Origin: Gemmatimonadota bacterium
Lineage (GTDB): Bacteria > Gemmatimonadota > Gemmatimonadetes > Gemmatimonadales > Gemmatimonadaceae
DNA length: 64,000 bases
Assembly: GCA_016194585.1 (NCBI GenBank)
Contig: JACQBG010000010.1
Location: forward strand, 62,001 to 126,000
Direction of reading: 5' to 3'
This document shows positions 41,951-50,143 of the stretch, one piece after another. The notes below the pieces were generated by a model. That model saw only the letters and a list, made by a program, of their open reading frames with translations. It ran no database searches and had not been told where the DNA came from. A program made the translations under genes and the position numbers. Numbering within the stretch: the first letter of the stretch is position 1; each line of letters starts with the position of its first letter.

Positions 41951-42853
41951 TCACGAGCGCCGGTGCACGATGAGGCGCGCGAGCTGTTCGAGGGCGGGCG
42001 AGGCGATGCCGGCGTCGCCGAGGGCGGCGCAGGCGTCGGCGCAGAGCGACTCGGCGCGCGCGCGCGCCTCGTCGATGCCGAGCAACGCCGGATAGGTGCT
42101 CTTCTGCAGCGCGAGGTCGCGCCCCGCGGTCTTCCCCAGCTCGTCCGACGTCGCCGTCAGGTCGAGCACGTCGTCGGCGATCTGGAAGGCGAGTCCCACC
42201 GCGTCGCCGTACCGGTCGAGCGCCGCCAGCACGGGCGCACGGGCGCCGGCGGCGAGCGCGCCGAGCCGCACGCTCGCCGCGATGAGCGCGCCGGTCTTGA
42301 GGCGATGCACGCGCTCGAGCTCGGGCAGGGTGAGCGACCGCCCCTCCCCCTCGAGGTCGAGCAGTTGCCCGCCGACCATGCCGCCGGCGCCCGACGCGCG
42401 CATGAGCGTGCGCACGATCTCCGTCACCGCGGAGCGATCGAGCCCGAGCGCCATCGCCGCCTCGGTCGCGGCACGCGCGGCGAGGGGCACCATCACGAGC
42501 CCCGCGGCCGTCGCCGCCGCGACCCCGAACGCCTTGTGCACCGTGGGGCGGCCGCGCCGCATGTCGTCGTCGTCCATGCACGGCAGGTCGTCGTGCACGA
42601 GCGAATAGGCGTGCACGACCTCCACCGCGGCGCCGAGCGCGCTCGCGTCGCCCGTGCCGCCGGCCGCGCGGTAGGCCGCCATGAGGAGCACGGCGCGCAG
42701 CCGTTTCCCCTCGCCGGCCAGCGCATAGCGCACGCTCTCGGCCACGGCACCCGACTCCACGGCGAGTCCCTCGCCGGCGAGGCGCGCGAGCGCGTGCCCC
42801 ACCGCCGCGCGGTCGGCGGCGAAGTCGAACGGCGCCGGGGCGGCGACCGTCAC
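41951..42853 (-). CDS. Polyprenyl diphosphate synthase (probably farnesyl/geranylgeranyl type)
   Basis: Condenses isopentenyl diphosphate into all-trans chains. It has 300 residues, with GEGKRLRAVLLMAA, the first Asp-rich motif LVHDDLPCMDDDDMRRG and the second QIADDVLDLTAT, both complete. The residues just before the first motif (AYSLVHDD) and the two-residue insertion LP-CM fit short-chain bacterial farnesyl/geranylgeranyl synthases, but product length is not certain. The GTG (42851-42853) overlaps the xseB stop as GTGA. Confidence 0.92.
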   Translation of the reverse strand: MTVAAPAPFDFAADRAAVGHALARLAGEGLAVESGAVAESVRYALAGEGKRLRAVLLMAAYRAAGGTGDASALGAAVEVVHAYSLVHDDLPCMDDDDMRRGRPTVHKAFGVAAATAAGLVMVPLAARAATEAAMALGLDRSAVTEIVRTLMRASGAGGMVGGQLLDLEGEGRSLTLPELERVHRLKTGALIAASVRLGALAAGARAPVLAALDRYGDAVGLAFQIADDVLDLTATSDELGKTAGRDLALQKSTYPALLGIDEARARAESLCADACAALGDAGIASPALEQLARLIVHRRS

Positions 42854-43053
42854 TCGCGTACCTCGAGCACGCCGTCGGCGCGCTCGACCAGCTGCGCGAC
42901 GCGTCCCTCCGCCTTCGCCAGCTCGGCGTTCGCTTCGCGCAACTTCGCGATCCCTTCCTCGAACAGGGCGAGCGCCTGCTCGAGCGAGAGGTCATCGCGG
43001 TCGAGACTGGCGGCGATCTGGTCGAGCCGTTGCAGCGTCGTTTCGAAACTCAT
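42850..43053 (-). CDS. xseB: Exodeoxyribonuclease VII small subunit
   Basis: 67 residues, matching the small helical subunit that binds XseA. The core is SFETTLQRLDQIAASLDRDDLSLEQALALFEEGI, of which the DDLSLEQALALFEEG part is the family hallmark. The ATG (43051-43053) lies 7 nt after the xseA stop. Confidence 0.94.
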   Translation of the reverse strand: MSFETTLQRLDQIAASLDRDDLSLEQALALFEEGIAKLREANAELAKAEGRVAQLVERADGVLEVRE

Positions 43054-43060
43054 CGTCGTC

Positions 43061-44296
43061 TCAGCGAAGGGCGGACGGAGGCGCGCCAAGCTCGACCGCG
43101 CGCGCCGTCGCGCGCACGAGGCCGTCCTGTAACTGTAGCTCGAACTCGAGCCCGGGGGCGAACGCCGCGGCGCGCGACAGGGCGCGTCCGTCCACGCCCC
43201 TGGCGACCGCGTACCCGCGGGCCAACGTGCCGAGCGGACTCCGCCCCTGCAGGTGCGCCGCCACTTCCAGCAACCTCGCACGGCGCGGCTCCGTCACCCG
43301 CGAGGCGAGCACGCCAAGGCGAGCCGACGCGGCCTCCCACGTGGCGCGGCGCCGCTCAGCCACGCGCCGCGCGCGGACGGTGAGGTCGCGCCCGTGCTGC
43401 CGCAACCGCAGCGACGCCTCGCGCACGCGCCGCGTCGCGCCTCCGCGCATCCGCTCGCCGAGCGAGAGCACCGAGGCCCGCACGTCGGCCAGCACCGGCA
43501 CCGCCGCCTCGGCCGCCGCGCTCGGCGTCGCCGCCCGCAGATCGGCCACGAGGTCGGCGATCGAGAAGTCCACCTCGTGTCCCACCGCCGAGATGGTCGG
43601 CGTGGGACACGCCGCGATGGCGCGCGCCACGCGCTCGGCGTTGAACGCCCAGAGGTCCTCACGCGACCCGCCGCCGCGGCCGACGATCACCACGTCGGCG
43701 CCCCCCCAGCGGCCGACCCGCTCCAGCGCCGCCACGAGAGAGTCCGGCGCCGTCTCCCCCTGCACCGCCGCCGGCACCACGACCACGTTCACGAGCGGGT
43801 TGCGCCGGCCGATCACCGACACGATGTCGTGCAGCGCCGCGCCGTCGGCGCTCGTCACGACGGCCACGCACGACGGGAACGCGGGGATGCGCCGCTTGCG
43901 CGCCGGATCGAGCAGCCCGTCCTTCTCGAGCGCGGCGCGCGTCAGCTCGAACCGCTTGCGCCAGAGCCCTTCGCCCTCGGCCTCCAGTGCCGTGATCGCG
44001 AACTGCATCGTGCCGCGCGCCGCCCACACCGAGATCTTCCCGCGCGCCGTCACCTGCATCCCCTCGTCGGGGGGCGCCGGGATGCGCCGCGTGTCGCGGT
44101 TCCACACCACGCACGAGAGTTGTGCGTCCTTGTCGCGCAGCGTGAAGTACCAGTGCCCGTTGCCGTGCGCCTTGAAGTTCGTGACCTCGCCGCGGATCCA
44201 CAGCGCGTCGAACGACCCCTCGAGGATCGCCTTCACCGTCTCGTTGAACTCGGAGACGCTGACGGCGCGTTCGGGGGACGTTCCGGGCGCGGTCAC
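43061..44296 (-). CDS. xseA: Exodeoxyribonuclease VII large subunit
   Basis: Single-strand-specific exonuclease subunit, 411 residues. An OB-fold N-terminal domain ([36 protein letters not shown]) precedes the catalytic region with [59 protein letters not shown] and a coiled-coil tail. The GTG at 44294-44296 overlaps the folD stop (GTGA); the longer frame upstream is a shadow of folD. xseB follows. Confidence 0.95.
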   Translation of the reverse strand: MTAPGTSPERAVSVSEFNETVKAILEGSFDALWIRGEVTNFKAHGNGHWYFTLRDKDAQLSCVVWNRDTRRIPAPPDEGMQVTARGKISVWAARGTMQFAITALEAEGEGLWRKRFELTRAALEKDGLLDPARKRRIPAFPSCVAVVTSADGAALHDIVSVIGRRNPLVNVVVVPAAVQGETAPDSLVAALERVGRWGGADVVIVGRGGGSREDLWAFNAERVARAIAACPTPTISAVGHEVDFSIADLVADLRAATPSAAAEAAVPVLADVRASVLSLGERMRGGATRRVREASLRLRQHGRDLTVRARRVAERRRATWEAASARLGVLASRVTEPRRARLLEVAAHLQGRSPLGTLARGYAVARGVDGRALSRAAAFAPGLEFELQLQDGLVRATARAVELGAPPSALR

Positions 44297-45165
44297 GCCC
44301 CCTGCTCCGCCGCGCGCACGGTGTTCTTGAGCAGCATCGCGATCGTCATCGGGCCGACCCCGCCGGGCACCGGCGTGATCTTCGACGCCACCTCGCGCAC
44401 CTGCGCGAAGGCCACGTCGCCGCACAAGCGATAGCCCCGTTTCGCCGACGCGTCGTTCACGCGGTTGATCCCCACGTCGATCACCACGGCGCCGGGCTTG
44501 ACCATGTCGGCCGTCACGAACTCCGGCTTGCCGATCGCCGCGATGAGCACGTCGGCGCGCCGCGTCACGTCGGCGAGGTCGCGCGTCTTCGAGTGACACA
44601 CCGTCACCGTCGCGCTCGCGTTCACGAGCAGTGAGGTCATCGGCTTGCCGACGATCGTCGAACGGCCGAGCACCACCGCGTTCGCGCCGGCGACGGTGAC
44701 GCCGGCCCGCTCGAGCAGCACCATCACGCCGGCCGGCGTGCAGGGCGCGAACCCGGTCGGCTCGCCGATCCAGACGCGCCCCACGTTGATCGGGTGGAAC
44801 CCGTCCACGTCCTTGTGCGGCGCGATGCGCAGGATCACCGCCTGCGGGTCGATGTGCTTCGGCACCGGCATCTGCACGAGGATGCCGTGCACCGCGGGGT
44901 CGGCGTTCAGCCGGTCGATGAGCGCGAGCAGGTCGGCCTGCGGCGTGTCGTGCGGGAGGCGGATCGTCTCGCCGTTCATCCCCGCCTCCTTGCACGCCTT
45001 CTCCTTCGACGCGACGTACACCGCGCTCGCCGCGTCGTCGCCGACGAGCACCACCGTCAGCCCGGGCGTGATGTCACGGGCCGCATGCAGCGCCGCGGCG
45101 TGCTGCGCGACCTCGGCGCGGATCTCCTTGGCGACGGCGGCGCCGTCGATCAGTTCAGCGGGCAA
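44293..45165 (-). CDS. folD: Methylenetetrahydrofolate dehydrogenase/cyclohydrolase
   Basis: Interconverts one-carbon folates with NADP. It has about 290 residues. Motifs: [25 protein letters not shown] (catalytic Lys), [45 protein letters not shown], and the closing [18 protein letters not shown]. The start is uncertain: TTG 45163-45165 gives the typical [12 protein letters not shown] opening with AGAGGT upstream, while GTG 45186 would add seven residues. Either way the start overlaps the 3' end of rny. Confidence 0.94.
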   Translation of the reverse strand: MPAELIDGAAVAKEIRAEVAQHAAALHAARDITPGLTVVLVGDDAASAVYVASKEKACKEAGMNGETIRLPHDTPQADLLALIDRLNADPAVHGILVQMPVPKHIDPQAVILRIAPHKDVDGFHPINVGRVWIGEPTGFAPCTPAGVMVLLERAGVTVAGANAVVLGRSTIVGKPMTSLLVNASATVTVCHSKTRDLADVTRRADVLIAAIGKPEFVTADMVKPGAVVIDVGINRVNDASAKRGYRLCGDVAFAQVREVASKITPVPGGVGPMTIAMLLKNTVRAAEQGA

Positions 45166-46744
45166 TGTCCATCGACCTCTTTTCACGGATCGCGACCACC
45201 TTGATCTGACCGGGATACTGCAGCTCGGTCTCGACGCGGCGGGCGATCTCCTCGGTGAGTGTCTGCATCCGGGCGTCGTCCACGTCGTCCGGGTTGACGA
45301 TCACGCGCACCTCGCGTCCGGCCTGGATGGCGAACACGCGGTCCACGCCCTTGTAGCTCGACGCGATCTTCTCCAGCCCCTCGAGCCGCTTCACGTACGT
45401 CTCGAACGCCTCGCGGCGCGCGCCGGGGCGCGATCCGCTGATGGCGTCGGCCGCCTGCACCAGCACGCTCACTTCGCTCTCGTGCGGCACGTCGTCGTGG
45501 TGCGCGGCGATGCAGTTCACGACGAGCGGGTTCTCCCCGTACTTCGTCGCCACCTCCACGCCGAGCTGCACGTGCGTCCCCTCGTGCTCGTGCGTGAGCA
45601 CCTTGCCGATGTCGTGCAGCAGCGCGCCGCGGCGCGCCATCGCCGCGTCGAGCCCGAGCTCCTCGGCCATCATCGAGGCCAGCCACGCCACTTCCTTCGA
45701 ATGCCCGAGGATGTTCTGCCCGTAGCTCGTGCGCCACTTCATGCGCCCGATGAGCTTGATGATCTCCGGGTGCAGACCGTGCACGTTCGATTCGTAGGCC
45801 GCCTGCTCCCCCGTCTCGACGATGCCGGCGTCGACTTCCTTGCGCGCCTTCTCGACCACTTCCTCGATGCGCCCGGGATGGATGCGCCCGTCGGCGACGA
45901 GCTTCTCGAGCGCCAGCCGCGCCACCTCGCGCCGCACCGGGTCGAAGCAGCTCACGACCACCGTGTCCGGCGTGTCGTCGATGATGAGGTCCACCCCCGT
46001 CGCGAGCTCGAAGGCGCGGATGTTGCGCCCCTCGCGGCCGATGATGCGCCCCTTCATCTCGTCCTTCGGCAGCGAGACCGCGCTCACCGTGATCTCCGCC
46101 GTGTGCTCGGAGGCGAGCCGCTGCACGGCCAGCGCGATGATCTTCTTCGCCTCGCGGTCGGCGTTGCGCTTGGCCGCGTCGCGGATCTCGCGCGTGCGGT
46201 TGGCCGCGTCGGCATGCGCCTCCTCCTCGAGGCGCCGCACCAGCTCCGCCTTCGCCTCCTGCGCCGAGAGCCCGGCGAGCTGTTCGAGGCGGCGCCGTTC
46301 CTCCGACACCATCTTCTCGAGTTCCGCCTCGCGATCCTCGACCGCCTTCTCCTTGCGCCCGAGGTCGCTCGCCCGGCGGCCCAACTCCTTGTCGCGATTC
46401 TCGATCACGTCGACCTTGCGGTCGAGCGTCGTGTCGCGCTCGTGGAGCCGCTTCTCCTCGCGGTCGAGTTCCTCGCGGCGGCGGCGGGCTTCCGACTCCC
46501 ACTCCTCGCGGGCCCGCATGGCCTCTTCCTTCCCCGCGAGCACGGCCTGCTTGCGCAGTCCATCGGCGTCGCGCTCGGCGTCGCCGACGATGCGCTTCGC
46601 GACCTGGTCCGCCGCGTCACCCGCCGCCCGACGGGCCAACTCCTCGGACTCGCGACCGGACTTGCGTCCCACGAAAAAGGCGACCGCAGAGCCGGCAACA
46701 CCAGACGCGCCGAGCCCGATCGCCAACCAGATCAAGGGATCCAT
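45155..46744 (-). CDS. rny: Ribonuclease Y
   Basis: Membrane-anchored endoribonuclease that starts mRNA decay. It has 529 residues: one N-terminal membrane helix (~4-26), a long charged coiled coil (~30-200), a KH domain with [32 protein letters not shown] (shown by its [12 protein letters not shown] core) and an HD domain with [12 protein letters not shown] and [10 protein letters not shown]. The ATG is at 46742-46744. It is the first gene of the operon that runs to recN. Rny and not RNase E as decay nuclease is informative about lineage. Confidence 0.96.
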   Translation of the reverse strand: MDPLIWLAIGLGASGVAGSAVAFFVGRKSGRESEELARRAAGDAADQVAKRIVGDAERDADGLRKQAVLAGKEEAMRAREEWESEARRRREELDREEKRLHERDTTLDRKVDVIENRDKELGRRASDLGRKEKAVEDREAELEKMVSEERRRLEQLAGLSAQEAKAELVRRLEEEAHADAANRTREIRDAAKRNADREAKKIIALAVQRLASEHTAEITVSAVSLPKDEMKGRIIGREGRNIRAFELATGVDLIIDDTPDTVVVSCFDPVRREVARLALEKLVADGRIHPGRIEEVVEKARKEVDAGIVETGEQAAYESNVHGLHPEIIKLIGRMKWRTSYGQNILGHSKEVAWLASMMAEELGLDAAMARRGALLHDIGKVLTHEHEGTHVQLGVEVATKYGENPLVVNCIAAHHDDVPHESEVSVLVQAADAISGSRPGARREAFETYVKRLEGLEKIASSYKGVDRVFAIQAGREVRVIVNPDDVDDARMQTLTEEIARRVETELQYPGQIKVVAIREKRSMDIAR

Positions 46745-47127
46745 GGTTCGTATGCTCCAAGGCCGCGCGTGCGCAGGACGTCACCGCGCGCGCGCCGCAA
46801 TCAATAAAGGAACCGCCGGGGAGCGAGGGTGCGAACGGTTCGGCAGCGCGACTCCTCGACCATCCGGTTCGGCACCGTCGGAGGGCGCGTAACGGGGTGG
46901 GCTAAGTGTAGCGGCTACTTGGACCTACGCAATCTCGACTCCCGCGCTTAAGAAAGTATGTGCAGCCGCCGAAAATGGCAATTGGAGCACCAGCCCATTT
47001 GCCTCCTTTTCGGGTGGGACGATGCGCGACGCGCCGGACGGCGCCGCCGCCCCCGTCCGGCGCCGAGCTCGGGGCGGTGAGTTCGTGTAACGCCAACGCA
47101 TTCTTCACGTTGAGCCTGGAGCAGGTC
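46745..47127. other. Divergent control region between rny and a receiver gene
   Basis: 383 bp with no believable gene; the open frames here are GC-driven. It holds a candidate rny promoter (46905-46932). On the plus strand the only clear element is GGAG at 47118-47121 before GTG 47128. The GC-rich part near 46760-46800 (CGCGCGCGCC) is simple sequence. Confidence 0.5.
46905..46932 (-). promoter_or_regulatory. Candidate promoter of the rny operon
   Basis: Minus-strand TTGCGT (46927-46932), 16-nt spacer, TACACT (46905-46910). It would leave a leader of about 150 nt before rny. The match is fair only. Confidence 0.35.
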
Positions 47128-47568
47128 GTGCGCATCGAGCATGGAAGCCCGAACGCCGCCGTCGCCGGAGTCGCCAGCGCGGCCCCGGCCCGCGACGTAA
47201 CCACTCGAGGGACCGTTCTCGTCATCGACGACGAATCGGGGATCCTCGGCGCGGTCGGCCGCATCCTCACCAAATTCGGCTTCACCCCCCTCCTCGCGCT
47301 CGACGGCGTGGAAGGGCTGCAGCTCTTCGAGCAGCACGCCGACGCCATCGACGTCGTGGTCCTCGACTGGCACCTCCCTGCGCAGTCGGGGCAGAAGACG
47401 CTCGCCAAGCTGCTCGACCGCCGCCCGGACGTTCGCGTCGTGCTCGCCACGGGCGACCACGACGCCGAGCTGTCGCAGACCGACCGCGCGCACATCGCGT
47501 GCCTTCTCCTCAAACCGTACTCCGTGGCGGAGCTGATGCTCGCCGTGGGCACGCTCGCGGCCGCCTGA
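47128..47568 (+). CDS. Single-domain response regulator (receiver only)
   Basis: 146-residue receiver protein. It has GTVLVIDDESG (acidic pair), VVVLDWHLPAQSG (phosphoacceptor Asp), LATGD and LLLKPYS (Lys). No output domain follows, so it would act by protein contact or as a phosphate relay. I place the start at GTG 47128 because GGAG lies 6 nt upstream; a longer frame to 46960 is open but has no conserved content. The hybrid kinase gene starts 16 nt after its stop, so the two are likely partners. Confidence 0.75.
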   Translation: MRIEHGSPNAAVAGVASAAPARDVTTRGTVLVIDDESGILGAVGRILTKFGFTPLLALDGVEGLQLFEQHADAIDVVVLDWHLPAQSGQKTLAKLLDRRPDVRVVLATGDHDAELSQTDRAHIACLLLKPYSVAELMLAVGTLAAA

Positions 47569-47584
47569 TGCGCGCCGCGAGTGC

Positions 47585-49540
47585 GTGACGCCGATGCAGG
47601 CGCCGAAGGCGGAAGACGCGGCGCAGCCCGAGCTGCGGGACTTCGCGCGGCTCTTCGAGGTGGCGTTCGAGGACTCCACCGCCCCGCGCGCGCTGCTCTG
47701 CGCCGATGGCACCTTCCTGCGCGCCAACGGGCGCTTCGGCGAGTTCCTCGGCGTCGCGCCGGAAGCGCTCACCGGCTGTGCCCTCGGCGACTTCGCACAT
47801 CCCGACGACCGCGCGCGGCTCGCCGCGCTCGCCGACGGCACGGCGCACCGCATCGAGGCGCGGTTCCGTTGTCTCGATGGGCGGGAGCGCGTGGGCGAGC
47901 TCGCCTCCCACAGCGTGAGGCACCGCGACGGCGGCGCGCCCTTCCTCACCGTCGAGTTGCACGACGCGACCGAGCGCGTCGAGGCCATCGCCGCGCTGCG
48001 CGAGAGCGAAGCGCGACTGGCGCTCGCCCTCGAGTGCAGCGGCATGGGGCTGTGGGACTGGAACATCGAATCGGGGAGTCTCTTCTTCAGCGACGCCTGG
48101 GCCGCCGCGTTCGGCTACGGCGACGCCACGCGGCACCACTCGTACGACACCTGGCGCGACCGCGTGCACCCGGACGACCTGCCGGCCCTCACCGAGATCC
48201 TCACCCACCATCTCCGCGGCAAGAGCGACTTCTTCCGCGCCGAGCACCGGCTGCGCCGCGCCGACGGCACGTGGGCGTGGATCGACGCGCGCGGACGCAT
48301 CGTGCAGCACGGCGAGCGCGGCGCCCCGCGCCGCATGGTCGGCACGATGTACGACGTCACGGCGCGCCGGCAGGCGGAGGAGGAGCAGCGCACGCTCGAG
48401 ACGCAGATGCTGCGCGCGCAGAAACTCGAGAGCCTCGGCGTGCTCGCGGGCGGCATCGCGCACGACTTCAACAACCTCCTCACGACGATCCTCGGCAACG
48501 CGAACCTCGCCCGCGCCATGGTCGGCGAGGAGAGCGAGATCGCCGACCTCCTCGCCGACGTCGAGGCGGGCGCGGTACGTGCCGCCGAGCTCACGCGGCA
48601 GCTGCTCGCCTACGCGGGCAAGGGACGCTTCGTCGTCCAGCCCGTGGACCTCTCCGCCCTCGTGCGCGAGATGACGGCGCTGCTCCACACCGCCGTGTCG
48701 AAGCGCGCCCGCCTCGACCTGCAGCTCGCGCAGCACCTGCTCACGATCAGCGCCGACCCGAGCCAGATGCGGCAGGTGGTGATGAACCTCGTCACCAACG
48801 CCTCCGACGCGCTCGGCGACGACGACGGCGTGATCTCGATCCGCACGGGGATCGTGCGCCACTACTCCACCCCGGGCGGACGCGAGAGCACGTCGCTCCC
48901 CGACCACTTCGTGTACCTCGACGTGGAGGACACGGGCGTCGGGATGGACGAGGCGACGCGGACGCGCATGTTCGAACCGTTCTTCACGACCAAGCGCGGG
49001 GCCCGCGGGCTCGGACTCCCCGCGACGCGCGGCATCGTGCAAGGGCACGAAGGGACGATCCGCGTGACGAGCGCGCCCGGCCATGGGACGACCATCCGCC
49101 TCCTCTTCCCGGCGAGCGCCGTGCTCCCGGTCGAGCGCGCCCCGAAGGAGCGCGCCCCCGACGCCTGGCGCGGCTCGGGTACCGTCCTCGTCGTCGATGA
49201 CGAGGAGGGCGTGCGCACCGTGGCCCAGCGCCTCCTCACCCGCCTCGGCTTCACCGTGCTGCAGGCCGTCGACGGCGTCGATGCGCTGCACCTCTACGAG
49301 TCACACCGCAACGAGATCGTGCTCGTCGTACTCGACCTCACGATGCCGCGCATGGGAGGCGCGGAGACGCTCGCCGAGCTGCGTCGGCGCAATCGCACGC
49401 TCCCCGTCGTCGTGACGAGCGGCTACTCGGAGTCGGAGCTGGGAGCGCCGCCGGATGGATCGGCCGCGGTCGGTTTCGTGCAGAAGCCCTTCGCGCGCAC
49501 GGTGCTGGTGAAGGCGCTGCGGGAAGCGCTCGACGACTGA
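47585..49540 (+). CDS. PAS-PAS hybrid histidine kinase with C-terminal receiver
   Basis: Soluble sensor kinase of 651 residues with no membrane helix. Two PAS domains (~15-130 and ~138-262; the second with GMGLWDWNIESGSLFFSDAWA and a PAC segment), a HisKA helix with His293 in AGGIAHDFNN, an ATPase domain (NLVTNASDAL, DTGVGMDE, RGLGLPATRGIV) and a receiver (~535-645) with D584 in VVLDLTMPRMGG and K in VQKPFA. In the ATP-lid region GLGLP replaces the usual GLGLA/S. The start is GTG 47585 or ATG 47594. It is probably cotranscribed with the receiver gene before it. The cytosolic input fits redox, gas or metabolite sensing. Confidence 0.88.
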   Translation: MTPMQAPKAEDAAQPELRDFARLFEVAFEDSTAPRALLCADGTFLRANGRFGEFLGVAPEALTGCALGDFAHPDDRARLAALADGTAHRIEARFRCLDGRERVGELASHSVRHRDGGAPFLTVELHDATERVEAIAALRESEARLALALECSGMGLWDWNIESGSLFFSDAWAAAFGYGDATRHHSYDTWRDRVHPDDLPALTEILTHHLRGKSDFFRAEHRLRRADGTWAWIDARGRIVQHGERGAPRRMVGTMYDVTARRQAEEEQRTLETQMLRAQKLESLGVLAGGIAHDFNNLLTTILGNANLARAMVGEESEIADLLADVEAGAVRAAELTRQLLAYAGKGRFVVQPVDLSALVREMTALLHTAVSKRARLDLQLAQHLLTISADPSQMRQVVMNLVTNASDALGDDDGVISIRTGIVRHYSTPGGRESTSLPDHFVYLDVEDTGVGMDEATRTRMFEPFFTTKRGARGLGLPATRGIVQGHEGTIRVTSAPGHGTTIRLLFPASAVLPVERAPKERAPDAWRGSGTVLVVDDEEGVRTVAQRLLTRLGFTVLQAVDGVDALHLYESHRNEIVLVVLDLTMPRMGGAETLAELRRRNRTLPVVVTSGYSESELGAPPDGSAAVGFVQKPFARTVLVKALREALDD

Positions 49541-49553
49541 CGCGCCGCGGCGC

Positions 49554-49850
49554 TCAGGCGCCGCGCTTGGCCGGCGGGAGCCAGCGCCGCAGCTCGCCCG
49601 AGAGCGAGTGCATCTCGCGCGCCATCTCGTCGTTCCCCGACCGCTCCTTGAACAGCTCGTCGGTGATGGAGAGGGCGGCGAGGATCGCGGCGCGATGCGA
49701 ATCGACCACGGCGCCGCTCGCCATCACCTGCTTGATCGCGCGGTCGACGTAGGCGGCGACGGCCTGCGTGTGCTCCGGCAGCGCGTCGCTCTTGATCGTG
49801 TACTCCTCGCCGTAGATGCTGATCTTGGTGCTGTGCTTCGGCGCGCTCAT
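49554..49850 (-). CDS. zapA: Cell division protein ZapA
   Basis: 98 residues, bundles FtsZ filaments. The N-terminal strand pair TKISIYGEEYTIKSD and the helix HTQAVAAYVDRAIKQVM, then SHRAAILAALSITDELF, match ZapA. The ATG (49848-49850) overlaps the stop of the coiled-coil gene as ATGA. It ends the pheST unit and meets the hybrid kinase gene tail to tail 13 nt away. Confidence 0.88.
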   Translation of the reverse strand: MSAPKHSTKISIYGEEYTIKSDALPEHTQAVAAYVDRAIKQVMASGAVVDSHRAAILAALSITDELFKERSGNDEMAREMHSLSGELRRWLPPAKRGA

Positions 49851-50143
49851 CGCGGCTCTCCGGCGTGCTGCTGGCGAAGGAAGCGCACGCGGTCGAGCAT
49901 CTTGCGTGTGCGGTCGGCGGCGTTCTCGAGCCGGGCCCGGAGCCGCGCGTTCTCGGCCTCGAGCTGCGACACGCGCTCCTCGGCGCGCTCGTCGCCCCCG
50001 CCGCCGCGCGTCGCGATGGCCTTGAGCCGCGCTTCGGCGGCGTGGGCGCGCTTGCGGAACGCCGAGAGTTCCTCGCCGAGGTGACGGACGAGGGTCTCGA
50101 GCTCGCGGAACGCTTCCGCGTCAGGTCGAACGGGGGATGACAC
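49847..50143 (-). CDS. Small coiled-coil protein between pheT and zapA
   Basis: 98 residues, rich in Glu, Arg and Ala. Two heptad-like stretches (~10-45 and ~52-90; VSQLEAENARLRARLENA) suggest a dimeric coiled coil. The start GTG 50143 overlaps the pheT 3' end by 23 nt, and its stop overlaps zapA. Place and length recall small division helpers such as ZapB, or FtsB-like helical proteins without a membrane segment, but I see no diagnostic sequence. Treat as a hypothetical division-linked protein. Confidence 0.6.
   Translation of the reverse strand: MSSPVRPDAEAFRELETLVRHLGEELSAFRKRAHAAEARLKAIATRGGGGDERAEERVSQLEAENARLRARLENAADRTRKMLDRVRFLRQQHAGEPR

Noticed and set aside
46760-46800. Regulatory repeat of CG dinucleotides
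   Set aside because: Short simple sequence expected at this base composition, without a second copy.
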